27,175 bases of DNA, taken from positions 1 to 27,175 of IMG/VR virus record IMGVR_UViG_3300033149_006339; one strand, given 5' to 3'. This stretch comes from a virus. The position numbers were made by a program, and so were the translations under genes. Positions 7,330 to 14,619 of the stretch are shown one piece after another. Each line of letters starts with the position of its first letter. The stretch's first letter is position 1. Below the pieces are notes generated by a model that saw only the letters and a program-made list of their open reading frames with translations, had not been told where the DNA came from and did not search any database.

Positions 7330-7620
7330 TTATTCAAATAAATTTTTAGGAACATGCATAGTAATCCCTCCTTCCATTTTACAATGAAAATGGGTTTTCG
7401 TATGTCCTTTCTCTAAAATCTTAACCACCTGAACATTCTGAAAAACGGGCAATTTCTTTTCTTCTTTCTTTGCTTCTTTCACTATATCCACCTTAACCTC
7501 TTTTTTATCGCTCTTTTCCTTAACGGTTAATTTCTTGGCAACATTCCCCCTTCCAGATCTTTTCGTCGATTTCTTAACTTTTGTTTTTGCTTTAGTTTGC
7601 GATTTTTTCTTTCTAGGCAT
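7330..7620 (-). CDS. Lysine-rich small protein, late operon
   Basis: This is a 96-residue protein counted from ATG 7620. An in-frame upstream ATG at 7662 would overlap the previous gene and add a hydrophobic stretch, so 7620 is preferred. Residues 1-65 are a highly basic low-complexity region (K, S, T, R). Residues 70-96 form a compact end (VFQNVQVVKILEKGHTKTHFHCKMEGG). The end resembles no family known to me. The basic tail suggests nucleic-acid contact, for example with packaged DNA, but this is inference. Confidence 0.55.
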   Translation of the reverse strand: MPRKKKSQTKAKTKVKKSTKRSGRGNVAKKLTVKEKSDKKEVKVDIVKEAKKEEKKLPVFQNVQVVKILEKGHTKTHFHCKMEGGITMHVPKNLFE

Positions 7621-7621
7621 A

Positions 7622-8119
7622 TTAATTAATATAAGTAGAATCAATGGTATATTTTTTACCATCTTCGGTTTCGACCTTTAATATAGTTTGACCACCCTGT
7701 TGAGTGGTAGAAATTAATTTAACAGGAATTTTTTCTGTTTTATTTACAAATTCAACATAGGGTACAACTTCCTTTTCTCCATCCTCAAAATACAATTCAA
7801 TTTCCTGTTTTTCCCTCCATTTTCCTTCACTATCCTTCCAGACCATATTTGTAATCATTTTCCAAGAAAGAATAATCTTTCCCTTATAAACACTTAATCT
7901 ATAAATCTTGGGACTTTCTTCCTTATGAGTAGTTTCCCAATGAGCCAATCTTCCTCTATCTGCAATCTCTGTAAGTTTTTTAATCTCTTTTTCCTGCTGT
8001 TCAACTCTACTAATCAATCTTTCTAAAGCCTTCTTATCGACTTCTAACATCTCTTTTTTCCCTTTATTTTTATTCTCCTGCTTTTCCTCATTTGTGGTTT
8101 TATTTTTTTCATCTGTCAT
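7622..8119 (-). CDS. Unrecognised protein with coiled coil and beta C-terminus
   Basis: This is a 165-residue protein. A polar, lysine/asparagine/glutamate-rich N-terminus (1-25) is followed by a short coiled coil (about 27-55), then a strand-rich domain (residues 70-165: RLSVYKGKIILSWKMITNMVW, QEIELYFEDGEKEVVPYVEF, QTILKVETEDGKKYTID). The start overlaps the end of the scaffold-like gene by 4 nt. The layout resembles small head or connector accessory proteins, but I do not recognise the family. Confidence 0.6.
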   Translation of the reverse strand: MTDEKNKTTNEEKQENKNKGKKEMLEVDKKALERLISRVEQQEKEIKKLTEIADRGRLAHWETTHKEESPKIYRLSVYKGKIILSWKMITNMVWKDSEGKWREKQEIELYFEDGEKEVVPYVEFVNKTEKIPVKLISTTQQGGQTILKVETEDGKKYTIDSTYIN

Positions 8120-8799
8120 ATTTGTTTTTTCTGTTTGGCTTTCTGAGAATATTTTTCAATATCTTCATCAGAAACACCAAACTTTTTACCTAATTCAATT
8201 ACTTCTTGTGAAGATGGTTCTTTTGTTTTGGGTGCTTCGCCACTAAACGTTCCCCTAACTACACTTAAAGGATCTGGTGCAAACTTTCCAGTAGCTAAAA
8301 GATAAGCATCCTTCAATGTCTCTCTAGCTTCCTGTTCATTGTCAACGTTTCCCCCTAAACGATTATAGTGATATTCAATTTTTTTCTTAAGCTCATCATC
8401 TCCCTCAGCTAAAGCCCCAATCATAGAATCAATTTGAGATTTAAATATTGAGGTTCTTATATTCCTAACCTCTTGAGAAAATTCTTCCTTTAAAACATCT
8501 CTTTCCTTGGAAAGATTCTGAAGCTCAGTCTCCAATTTTTTTATCTGAGCACGAGCTGCGGCCCAATCCTTAGTTCCTTCTCCTGATTTCTCCAGAGTTT
8601 CCTCAGCAGCACTAAGCCTGAGTCTCATCTCTTCAACCTCTTTTTCTTTTTCAGCTAATTTTTCCTGAAATTCTTTTTCAGCTTCCTCTTTTGCTGAAGC
8701 AACGGCCTTTTCTTTTTCTTCTCCAATCAAAGCCTCAACTTCTTCATCTGTAAGAACCTCAATTTCTTTTCCTTCTTTATCAACTATTTTTTCTGGCAT
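8116..8799 (-). CDS. Scaffold-like protein
   Basis: This is a 227-residue protein. Residues 15-105 are a long charged coiled coil (EEVEALIGEEKEKAVASAKE..., KELETELQNLSKERDVLKEE). A helical part (about 110-175) follows, then a flexible stretch with P/S/E (GEAPKTKEPSSQE) and a short basic C-terminus (about 205-227, KQKKQI). This organisation, an acidic coiled coil ending in a small basic helix, and the position between portal and capsid genes fit phage scaffolding proteins. There is no protease motif. It begins 2 nt after the preceding gene. Confidence 0.7.
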   Translation of the reverse strand: MPEKIVDKEGKEIEVLTDEEVEALIGEEKEKAVASAKEEAEKEFQEKLAEKEKEVEEMRLRLSAAEETLEKSGEGTKDWAAARAQIKKLETELQNLSKERDVLKEEFSQEVRNIRTSIFKSQIDSMIGALAEGDDELKKKIEYHYNRLGGNVDNEQEARETLKDAYLLATGKFAPDPLSVVRGTFSGEAPKTKEPSSQEVIELGKKFGVSDEDIEKYSQKAKQKKQI

Positions 8800-8800
8800 A

Positions 8801-9016
8801 TTACATCTTTTTAAGCGTCTTAGCCAAAGCGGCTCTACGCTTTAAAAGCGTTGTTACTTTAATTTTCTTACCCCTAAAAGTAATTGTGTCGCCTGTTTCC
8901 GCCGACCTAATCTTATTTAAAACAGAAACAGGAATTTTCTTTTCTTCTGGAACACCCAGCATTTTACTTAAACTACCCGGCTTTTTAATAGCTTTTTGTA
9001 TCCACTTTTTAGCCAT
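8801..9016 (-). CDS. Small KWIQKAIKKPG-type protein
   Basis: This is a 71-residue basic protein. It opens with KKWIQKAIKKPGSLSKMLGVPEEKKIPVSVL and ends with KRRAALAKTLKKM. This pattern (WIQ-x-AI-KKPG-x-L-x-x-LG...IP...L...RA-x-LA-x-TL) is a recognisable small family found in many phages near portal and head genes. Its function is unknown to me. The start codon overlaps the previous stop (TAATG). It is a good lineage marker. Confidence 0.75.
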   Translation of the reverse strand: MAKKWIQKAIKKPGSLSKMLGVPEEKKIPVSVLNKIRSAETGDTITFRGKKIKVTTLLKRRAALAKTLKKM

Positions 9017-9435
9017 TATTCTGTTTCAGGAATCAAACCGTATTTATCAAAAGATTCTTTCGGTTTGATATTTTCCTGATGTCTTGAATTTAATATTCGA
9101 AAACGGTCCTCAACAAGACCAATACCGTTGATAGTCCCCCTACCGACCAATGACTTCTCCCAATCCTTAACCTGAGAAGCCACATAGAGGGCCTGTTGAG
9201 CTAATAAATACTTTATCTCTCTTTTAAAAACTCTACTATTGAATATAATTGATGCCTCTGCCTCATACTCTTTTCTGTCTTGCTCCGATAAACCATTTAA
9301 ATATTCATCAATATCCTCGGGATTAATTGATTGAAGATAGTATCTATTAGCTAAAAAGTAAGCCTCGTCTTTTTTCTGGCTTTCATCGTCTTTTTTATTA
9401 TTTTTCTTAAACAAACCCCTTATCCATTCAATCAT
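9016..9435 (-). CDS. Unrecognised 139-aa protein after portal
   Basis: The family is not recognised. It is helical throughout: a basic N-terminus (GLFKKNNKKDDESQKKDE), a helix-rich body with YFLANRYYLQSINPEDIDEYL and EYEAEASIIFN, and a C-terminal polar tail. There is no membrane segment or cysteine. It overlaps the portal stop (ATGA), so translation is coupled to portal. A head-completion, adaptor or portal-associated role is a guess from position. Confidence 0.6.
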   Translation of the reverse strand: MIEWIRGLFKKNNKKDDESQKKDEAYFLANRYYLQSINPEDIDEYLNGLSEQDRKEYEAEASIIFNSRVFKREIKYLLAQQALYVASQVKDWEKSLVGRGTINGIGLVEDRFRILNSRHQENIKPKESFDKYGLIPETE

Positions 9436-11426
9436 GTCGCTGGCATCCCAACACTAAGATTTATTCTGGGCCTCTCAACCCTTCTTTCTGCCGGAGGCGA
9501 AGTAATGGTTCCCTCTGTCCTTCTTCCTCTTCCTTCTGAAAGCTGTTCCTGACCTAACCCCCTAACAGGCTTAACTTTCTTAAATAATTTATCAGAATTT
9601 TCCTCCCAATTAACCGCAAATCTCTCACCCAAGTAAGCCCAATCAACCTCAATACCCTTATCTGGCCTATCAAACAACATAACATCAGCCAGCATTTCTC
9701 TAAACATAAGCTTACTTGTGGGTGAGGTTCTTTTTTCTCGCGGTATAATAGAAACATTAAACTGATAACTTAAATTCTTAATAACATCAGCATTTAATTC
9801 TACAATTCTAGTGGGAATTCCTGTTTCTTGGCTAACCCTTTCCTCTTCTTTAAACAACTCAAAAGCACTCTTAGTTTCATCAGTTACCTTTACTTTTCTT
9901 TGTCCAACACCAACTCCACTAATAGGAATTTTCCTACTAAAGGATCTGAATTTTCTCTTCAAAACTCCTTTAACTTCATCGATTACCTCATCCACCGGAT
10001 CAAACCAATGTTCAAAAATATTCTTAATCCTCAAAATAGATAATTTCTTTTCAAGCATAGCCATAACAAATATAACCAAACCAAGCACCAGCCGAGCCTG
10101 CCTCTGAACTTCAATTATCTGAGTGGCAGTCGGCGTTCCTTGTGGTTGCTGACCCGTAAATGTAGGATTAACCGTTAATTGATCAATATTATTTTTAATA
10201 ATTTCCAGAACAGCCGCTTCAGCATTGGTCAATCCCCTAGCATCGGGCAACATAGGCTTTAATTGATCTGGATCAACACCATGGGAAATAACTCCCGGCA
10301 TCAAAACCCTTGAAGACAAAACCCTTCCAGTTAAGTTACCCAATGGCGGTTTAAACGATTGCTGAGTTTTCAAAACCATCAATCTTAACATTTCATCCCA
10401 AACAGCAACCTGAAGACGAGTAACAGAAGGAAATGATTTACCATAAGCAAAGTGCGGAGAAATTATTGAAAAAACTTGTTTCACTATTGAATAATCGCCA
10501 TGCTTCCAAGGCATAGGAAATCCAATAGGCAACATCGGAATAGAGTTTATTATTATTTGAAACTCGTTATTGGGCTTATCCTGATATTTAATAATTTCCA
10601 CCTGTTCATTCCTAATATCAGTTAAAAGCCAATTAGAATTATAAAGAGTATTCTCCCCTTCTTTCGAGGGCTGAAAATTCTTTCTATATTTACTCACATA
10701 TTTCCATCTCTCCCAAGTGCCATAAATTTGTTCAGCCACCGAATAAGGCAAAATCTCAACAGTAAAAATATACGGTTGTTTATCCATTTCAAACTGGGTA
10801 ATATCTCCAAGATAAACTTTTTCATTTTGTATTATTTCTCTTGAGCAACCCTCAAACACTTTTTCTAATCTCTGAGTCCATTTAGCTGTACTACCATCAA
10901 AAGATTTAGTAAACGTTTTTTTAATTCCTATTTTTTCAACCCAATCCTCATTAACAAAAACAGTTCCTTGTTCCATTAAGGTATACTGCCTCAACAACTT
11001 CTTTTCTTCGTCCTTATCCAATTCTTCTGTTTTCCAAATAATATCCTCTATAGACTGCCCCAAACCCGCAATTTCAATATTATCCTTATCATAAACATTA
11101 ACATCAGGACTTAAATCTAAATTATTAACTGCGGCTAAAATAGCAAACATTTTTTGCCTTATAGTCCCTGATTGATAATTGGTTTCTTCCCTATTCTGCC
11201 TCGGCTGAATATAAGAATTAGCAAGTTTCCTGTTTTCCTCACAGTATTTAATATAAGTCATTCCATCAAACTCAACTCTAGTCTGATCACGGGCATTTTT
11301 CGCTCTTGTTAATTTTTTCTGTAAATTACTTAAATATTCCTTTTCTTCGTCGGTATATTCCGGTTTCAAAGTTTCCTTGGGTTTTTCAAGTAATTGTGAT
11401 TTTAATTTTAAATCTTTTTCTGCCAT
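9432..11426 (-). CDS. Portal protein
   Basis: This is a 664-residue protein immediately downstream of TerL. Size, position and composition fit a large portal of the P22-like or podovirus type. The N-terminal region (about 30-130) has the helical clip-like segment FDGMTYIKYCEENRKLANSYIQPRQNRE. The centre (about 320-470) carries a long hydrophobic helix before many polar residues. Residues about 400-450 (LEIIKNNIDQLTVNPTFTGQQPQGTPTATQI) look like the wing/crown region, where GT-x-TATQI is a motif seen in many portals. The start is ATG 11426, after a palindrome array. It ends in ATGA overlap with the next gene. No frameshift is seen. Confidence 0.85.
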   Translation of the reverse strand: MAEKDLKLKSQLLEKPKETLKPEYTDEEKEYLSNLQKKLTRAKNARDQTRVEFDGMTYIKYCEENRKLANSYIQPRQNREETNYQSGTIRQKMFAILAAVNNLDLSPDVNVYDKDNIEIAGLGQSIEDIIWKTEELDKDEEKKLLRQYTLMEQGTVFVNEDWVEKIGIKKTFTKSFDGSTAKWTQRLEKVFEGCSREIIQNEKVYLGDITQFEMDKQPYIFTVEILPYSVAEQIYGTWERWKYVSKYRKNFQPSKEGENTLYNSNWLLTDIRNEQVEIIKYQDKPNNEFQIIINSIPMLPIGFPMPWKHGDYSIVKQVFSIISPHFAYGKSFPSVTRLQVAVWDEMLRLMVLKTQQSFKPPLGNLTGRVLSSRVLMPGVISHGVDPDQLKPMLPDARGLTNAEAAVLEIIKNNIDQLTVNPTFTGQQPQGTPTATQIIEVQRQARLVLGLVIFVMAMLEKKLSILRIKNIFEHWFDPVDEVIDEVKGVLKRKFRSFSRKIPISGVGVGQRKVKVTDETKSAFELFKEEERVSQETGIPTRIVELNADVIKNLSYQFNVSIIPREKRTSPTSKLMFREMLADVMLFDRPDKGIEVDWAYLGERFAVNWEENSDKLFKKVKPVRGLGQEQLSEGRGRRTEGTITSPPAERRVERPRINLSVGMPAT

Positions 11427-11440
11427 AAATAATTAATAAA

Positions 11441-11488
11441 GTTAATCAATTAACAAAGTTGATCAATCAACAAAGTTGATCAATCAAC
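11441..11488 (-). repeat. Three-unit 17-bp array of GTnnATnnATnnAC palindromes
   Basis: Three 14-bp palindromes, GTTAATCAATTAAC (11441-11454) and GTTGATCAATCAAC (11458-11471 and 11475-11488), are separated by AAA, so the period is 17 bp. A degenerate fourth unit may overlap the portal start codon (11424-11437). It lies in the gap between TerL and portal. Arms of 6 nt with a 2-nt centre suit a protein operator or an RNA hairpin. Confidence 0.8.
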
Positions 11489-11496
11489 AAAAATTA

Positions 11497-13032
11497 TTAA
11501 ATTTCAAACAAAGCATAAGGATTAAAATCTTCTTTTGAAATAACCGAATCCTTTTCTTTGTCTATTCTTAGATCAACCCCATGATAGAAAGTCATAAAAA
11601 ACGCATCTCCCCTGTCAGGACTTCTCCCTAATTTTGTTTTAAGCTTAGGCTTATGGAGAATCTGTCTCTTACCCGAAAGATTGTTCCTGTACATAAAAGC
11701 TAAAATATCCTTCCTTAACTCATCGCCATATATAGTCCCCCCTCTTAAAAACCATTCTCTGGCCCTAAAACAACATTCAGCCCTTTTATTTAAAAACGTT
11801 TCCTCGTCACTGGGTTTTTCAGCCCAGTTCATAGCCGTAGCATTCATCCTCTGGTCAAGTAGTACAAGATCAGACTTAACATTCGCGCCTATTCCGAAAT
11901 TATCAATAACAATATCATAGGGATCAACATTATGTTCTCTGACAATATCTAATGTTCTGGCAGCAATTTCCTTGGAATTAGATACTTGTTCTATGGCGAC
12001 AACCCTAGCAAAGTAGTTATCGCGCAAAACCCAAACCGTCAGATTATCCCCTTCTCCCGAGGGATCAATCCCTAAAACCTTTCTTCCGGGACTGAATTTT
12101 ATAGGATCAACACTTATATGAATATCTTTTTCTGTCAGAAGCGGTATCCATCCCTGATCATCCATCTGCTCAGAAGCAGGAAATCCCCCGAGAACCCTGA
12201 TCCTGTATTCATCAGAATCTCTTCCCCATTTTTTCAACATTCTCTCTATATATCCCTCTTCAACTATCGGAGACTCCTCGGAATTGAACGACAAACAGGT
12301 CCAGTATTCTCTGTCTGAATGATGACTATCGTAAAAATACCCGGTATTCCTCGTTCCATTTCCTATCAGGATAACCAGAGTGTTGGGACCGGTTAGGGAC
12401 CCCTCGGCAGACCTGAAAATTTCATCGGGCACGGCGCTTGATTCATCAACGACTAGAAATACAAAATCGCCATGTAACCCCGCAATCGCCTCAGGATTTT
12501 CCTTTCTTGCTGTTCTGGCTCTGGCAAACCAAGTATCGGGCCTTTCCTTAACCCTTATATATCCCGCCTGATAATCAAACAAATCCAATTCCTTAACTTC
12601 ATCAGGCATTCTATCCAGCCACTTACTAACCTCTTTCCATAAAACATCGTGAATCTGTTCCGAGGTAGGAGCCGTAGCTCCTATCTGAGCATCGAGGTGA
12701 CAAAACAGATACCAGATAATCAACCAAGACAAGCAGCTCGATTTACCTGTGCCATGGCCTGATACCACACTTATCTTATTTTTCCCGGTCCTTATCGCAT
12801 CCTCAACGGCCAGCAGAAGCAACCACTGCTGCCACGTCACATGTTCTCCAAGCCTAAACTTTTCAAAGTGCCATTCCTTTATCTTGTCATAATCCCTGCT
12901 TTCTATATATCCTTCAACCTCAGCCTTATATTCTTCTTTAACCGGCTGAGGACTCAAGCCCCACATTTTCTCTATAAAGTAAATGGGACTTTTCTGAAAC
13001 TTTTTCATTATTATCTTGTCTATTATTTCCAT
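11497..13032 (-). CDS. terL: Terminase large subunit
   Basis: This is a 511-residue ATP-driven DNA-packaging motor and headful/cos nuclease. Walker A is SGHGTGKS (91-98), Walker B FLVVDES with D196/E197, and the coupling motif is ILIGNGT (221-227). The C-terminal RNase H-like nuclease carries acidic residues at GIDPSGEGD (D323), VIDNFGIG (D377) and SPDRGDAF (D473, D476). N-terminal residues (SPIYFIEKMWGL) match the usual start of the family. It overlaps the TerS gene by 95 nt in another frame, so the start at 13032 or an in-frame ATG at 13008 is likely, not far downstream. Confidence 0.95.
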   Translation of the reverse strand: MEIIDKIIMKKFQKSPIYFIEKMWGLSPQPVKEEYKAEVEGYIESRDYDKIKEWHFEKFRLGEHVTWQQWLLLLAVEDAIRTGKNKISVVSGHGTGKSSCLSWLIIWYLFCHLDAQIGATAPTSEQIHDVLWKEVSKWLDRMPDEVKELDLFDYQAGYIRVKERPDTWFARARTARKENPEAIAGLHGDFVFLVVDESSAVPDEIFRSAEGSLTGPNTLVILIGNGTRNTGYFYDSHHSDREYWTCLSFNSEESPIVEEGYIERMLKKWGRDSDEYRIRVLGGFPASEQMDDQGWIPLLTEKDIHISVDPIKFSPGRKVLGIDPSGEGDNLTVWVLRDNYFARVVAIEQVSNSKEIAARTLDIVREHNVDPYDIVIDNFGIGANVKSDLVLLDQRMNATAMNWAEKPSDEETFLNKRAECCFRAREWFLRGGTIYGDELRKDILAFMYRNNLSGKRQILHKPKLKTKLGRSPDRGDAFFMTFYHGVDLRIDKEKDSVISKEDFNPYALFEI

Positions 13033-13459
13033 TGTTTATATCGACTAATAATTTAGCCAAAGAAAAATTACCCTGAATATTTACATTTTTTGGTTTTCCT
13101 AAAACACGATCAAGGGCATAAATAATCGCATTGAGCGACGGAGGGGTTTTGTAATATTTAATAACCTTATTGTCTTTATCAACCTTGACAGCAACATGGA
13201 CCCCTTCAATCAATTCAAATAACTTATCCGTTATCCATTTTCCCCTATTTCCAATCCTTTTAACTACTCTTTCCTCTAATTTTTTCCTAACATCCTGTCT
13301 CCTGCCAGCAATAACTTTTGTGTTTCCTAAATAATATTCTGTAACTAATTTTTCAAGACCTTTATTAGAAGCATCAGTTATTACCATATCCTCTCCTCTT
13401 CGCTCTAATAATTTTCTAATTTCTCTAACTTCTTTTGCAGATTGGCTTATTTTTGGCAT
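12938..13459 (-). CDS. terS: Terminase small subunit
   Basis: This is a 173-residue protein just upstream of TerL. Residues 1-45 (SAKEVREIRKLLERRGEDMVI) and 60-100 (RRQDVRKKLEERVVKRIGNRGKW) look like the N-terminal DNA-binding/helical part. Residues about 115-140 (KYYKTPPSLNAIIYALDRVLGKPKN) give the oligomerisation/linker helix expected for TerS, and the end is a polar tail overlapping TerL for 95 nt. The start is ATG 13459. The upstream region holds terminator, palindromes and a large inverted repeat that could be the packaging site it recognises. Confidence 0.75.
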   Translation of the reverse strand: MPKISQSAKEVREIRKLLERRGEDMVITDASNKGLEKLVTEYYLGNTKVIAGRRQDVRKKLEERVVKRIGNRGKWITDKLFELIEGVHVAVKVDKDNKVIKYYKTPPSLNAIIYALDRVLGKPKNVNIQGNFSLAKLLVDINNGNNRQDNNEKVSEKSHLLYRENVGLESSAG

Positions 13460-13470
13460 TAGTTAATAAA

Positions 13471-13519
13471 GTAAATAAATTTACAAAATTAATTGATAAA
13501 TAAAAGTTAATTGATTAAC
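13471..13519 (+). repeat. Palindrome array upstream of TerS
   Basis: GTAAATAAATTTAC (13471-13484) and GTTAATTGATTAAC (13506-13519) match the GTnnATnnATnnAC rule. A decayed unit (13488-13501) lies between them at the 17-bp period. The array sits 11 to 60 nt before the TerS start codon, between it and a terminator. Confidence 0.7.
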
Positions 13520-13522
13520 AAA

Positions 13523-13547
13523 AACCCCAAGGATGAACCTTGAGGTT
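13523..13547 (-). terminator. Rho-independent terminator before terS
   Basis: On the minus strand AACCTCAAGG pairs with CCTTGGGGTT (10 bp including one G-U), with a 5-nt loop, followed by TTTGTT. It would end leftward transcription coming from upstream just before the terS leader, so packaging genes would need readthrough or their own promoter. A candidate promoter on the minus strand is TAGATT-17-TATAAT at 13640-13612. Confidence 0.7.
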
Positions 13548-13567
13548 AATGTCAGGTAATCTGAATA

Positions 13568-13754
13568 TAGAAACCATCAACTTTTCGGGCAGATTATTAA
13601 ACACAAATAAAATTATATTTTTTTCACTACGCAGAATCTATACGATGGCCAGCGATCGCATAATTCTCCGTAATGAAAAATCAATAAAGTTAATTAATCA
13701 ACAAAGTTGATCAATCAACAATTTTATTAACAATCTACCTATGGATGGTTTCTA
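13568..13754. repeat. Nested inverted-repeat region (possible pac site or origin)
   Basis: Three nested arm pairs share one centre. The outer pair is 13568-13578 with 13744-13754 (11 bp perfect). The middle pair is 13591-13600 with 13727-13736 (9 of 10). The inner pair is 13620-13637 with 13663-13680 (16 of 18). The inner loop contains GCGATCGC. It lies between TerS and the nuclease gene, with no ORF. This is the usual place of a packaging initiation site, but a replication origin or structured RNA is equally possible. Confidence 0.6.
13689..13719 (+). repeat. Two-unit palindrome array
   Basis: GTTAATTAATCAAC (13689-13702) and GTTGATCAATCAAC (13706-13719) are separated by AAA (17-bp period). 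They lie inside the nested inverted-repeat region, in the right half. The first unit has one mismatched arm position. Confidence 0.7.
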
Positions 13755-13755
13755 C

Positions 13756-13785
13756 GTATCGCTAGTACACCAACCCTAACGATAC
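13756..13785 (+). other. Stem-loop with ACACCAA loop
   Basis: GTATCG (13756-13761) pairs with CGATAC (13780-13785). After one mismatch, TAG pairs with CTA, leaving the 10-nt loop TACACCAACC. The loop resembles the ATACACCARA loops at 15438, 17794, 19066 and 19441, but shifted by one position. The transcribed strand is not known here. Confidence 0.5.
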
Positions 13786-13811
13786 ATCATACCTATTATG
13801 AAGTATATATC

Positions 13812-13851
13812 AAAAAATAAAAAAAGTCAAGGTTTTATTGTGGATAACCTT
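13812..13851 (-). terminator. Terminator at end of VRR-NUC gene
   Basis: On the minus strand AAGGTT (13851-13846) pairs with AACCTT (13834-13829) and is followed by GAC and a T-rich tract. The stem overlaps the stop codon (13829-13827). Its loop contains TTATCCACAA, an exact DnaA-box match, probably by chance. Confidence 0.65.
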
Positions 13852-14165
13852 ATATTATTCCACCATTTTTTAAATTCTGAAAAATCTTTAGCCACAAACG
13901 ACAATCCACCGAAGTATTCTATATTCTTTAAAAAACCTTTTTGCTCTAAAGAAAGCCTGTCTTTTCCTATTTTAACCTCTATCGCTACTAACCGGCCATA
14001 AGGTGGAATTATTGCCAGTATATCTGAAACACCTTTTTTAGAGGCCACCCTCCATCTATTTATACGGGAATCAAACAAACCAGTAGATGAAGCCCGCCAC
14101 GCATAGCCACCTGTCTTGTAAATATAATTGATTATATCATTGGTTAATTCATTTGCTTTTGACAG
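13827..14165 (-). CDS. VRR-NUC-type endonuclease
   Basis: This is a predicted structure-specific or PD-(D/E)XK-like nuclease of the VRR-NUC family. The frame has GGYAWRASSTGLFDSR..., then KKGVSDILAIIP (the G-V-SDI motif with catalytic D), LVAIEVKIGKDRLSLEQKGFL (E-x-K catalytic pair followed by LS-x-EQ), and a C-terminal GGLSFVAKDF. All core elements are present. No in-frame ATG precedes the conserved YAWR segment. A TTG at 14078 would delete it, so a non-ATG start is inferred; I place it at CTG 14165, 1-2 nt from the predicted transcription start. A Holliday-junction or repair nuclease role is inferred from the family. It stands alone between two terminators/promoters. Confidence 0.75.
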   Translation of the reverse strand: MSKANELTNDIINYIYKTGGYAWRASSTGLFDSRINRWRVASKKGVSDILAIIPPYGRLVAIEVKIGKDRLSLEQKGFLKNIEYFGGLSFVAKDFSEFKKWWNNIRLSTIKP

Positions 14166-14173
14166 ATATAGTT

Positions 14174-14202
14174 AGGATACAATAATTTAGAATTTTAGTC
14201 AA
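14174..14202 (-). promoter_or_regulatory. Promoter for the VRR-NUC gene
   Basis: Minus-strand TTGACT (14202-14197), 17 nt, TATCCT (14179-14174). The predicted start (about 14167) falls 1-2 nt before the inferred CTG start, so the message would be leaderless. Confidence 0.55.
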
Positions 14203-14253
14203 GTTGATAAATCACGAGCATGGATGGGGATTTTTCCCTAGAAATAAAGGAAA

Positions 14254-14309
14254 GGGAGTTGGGGATTGGGAGTTGGGGATTGGGAGTTGGGAGTTGGGAG
14301 TTGGGGATT
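14254..14309 (+). repeat. G-rich heptamer tandem array (8 units)
   Basis: Eight contiguous 7-bp units follow the order GGGAGTT, GGGGATT, GGGAGTT, GGGGATT, then three GGGAGTT, then GGGGATT. Every unit has three or four Gs, so G-quadruplex formation is possible on this strand. It lies in the divergent non-coding region between the leftward nuclease gene and the rightward early genes. A role in replication initiation or control is possible; heptamer arrays of this kind also occur as neutral repeats in other bacteria. Confidence 0.85.
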
Positions 14310-14371
14310 GAAAATTATTGGTCTTGACTTTTTCCTAAGAGCAGGTTCTAATACAGATAGCTGATTCTTAT

Positions 14372-14395
14372 ATATATGTATATATATACATATAT
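14372..14395. repeat. 24-bp AT-only-type palindrome
   Basis: A perfect 24-bp palindrome centred at 14383/14384, AT except for one G and one C at 14378 and 14389. It lies 60 nt from the heptamer array. Easy melting or cruciform extrusion suits an unwinding element. The rest of 14310-14578 holds no ORF that I support, only AT-rich sequence and a 10-nt A-run near 14435. Confidence 0.7.
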
Positions 14396-14578
14396 TTTTT
14401 TTTCAATATTAGGGTAACATACAAGTTAACGTTAAAAAAAAAACATTTAGGGTATACTCCTCTCTACGATAGGGCTAACTGATTTTGTATAAATATAGTA
14501 AAAATGAGGGTTTTTGCTATTTACAAAATTAAAAGATGTTGTGTAATTTATTATCTGAGGGGGTGTTGATAACTACTA

Positions 14579-14619
14579 TTGACAAATTTTGGTAGAGAGT
14601 TACCATATAGATATGGTAA
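14579..14619 (+). promoter_or_regulatory. Early promoter with overlapping palindromic operator
   Basis: TTGACA (14579-14584), 16 nt, TACCAT (14601-14606). A 20-bp palindrome (arms 14600-14608 and 14611-14619, TTACCATAT/ATATGGTAA) covers the -10 region and the ATG at 14613. The transcript would begin at or next to the ATG, giving a leaderless message. The protein encoded is a ribbon-helix-helix type, so auto-repression is likely. Confidence 0.65.

Noticed and set aside
13651-13658. GCGATCGC palindrome (also at about 22224), like the cyanobacterial HIP1 core
   Set aside because: Two copies in 27 kb, one inside a coding gene; not enough to claim HIP1 or a cyanobacterial host.
13838-13847. DnaA box (TTATCCACAA, minus strand)
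   Set aside because: It lies in the loop of a terminator and inside the coding end of the VRR-NUC gene; probably chance.
14155-14185. Plus-strand promoter TTGACA...TACAAT at 14158
   Set aside because: Spacing is 13 nt, too short for a sigma70 promoter.
14589-14612. TTG start giving eight more residues for the RHH protein
   Set aside because: It is upstream of the predicted transcription start and within the operator.
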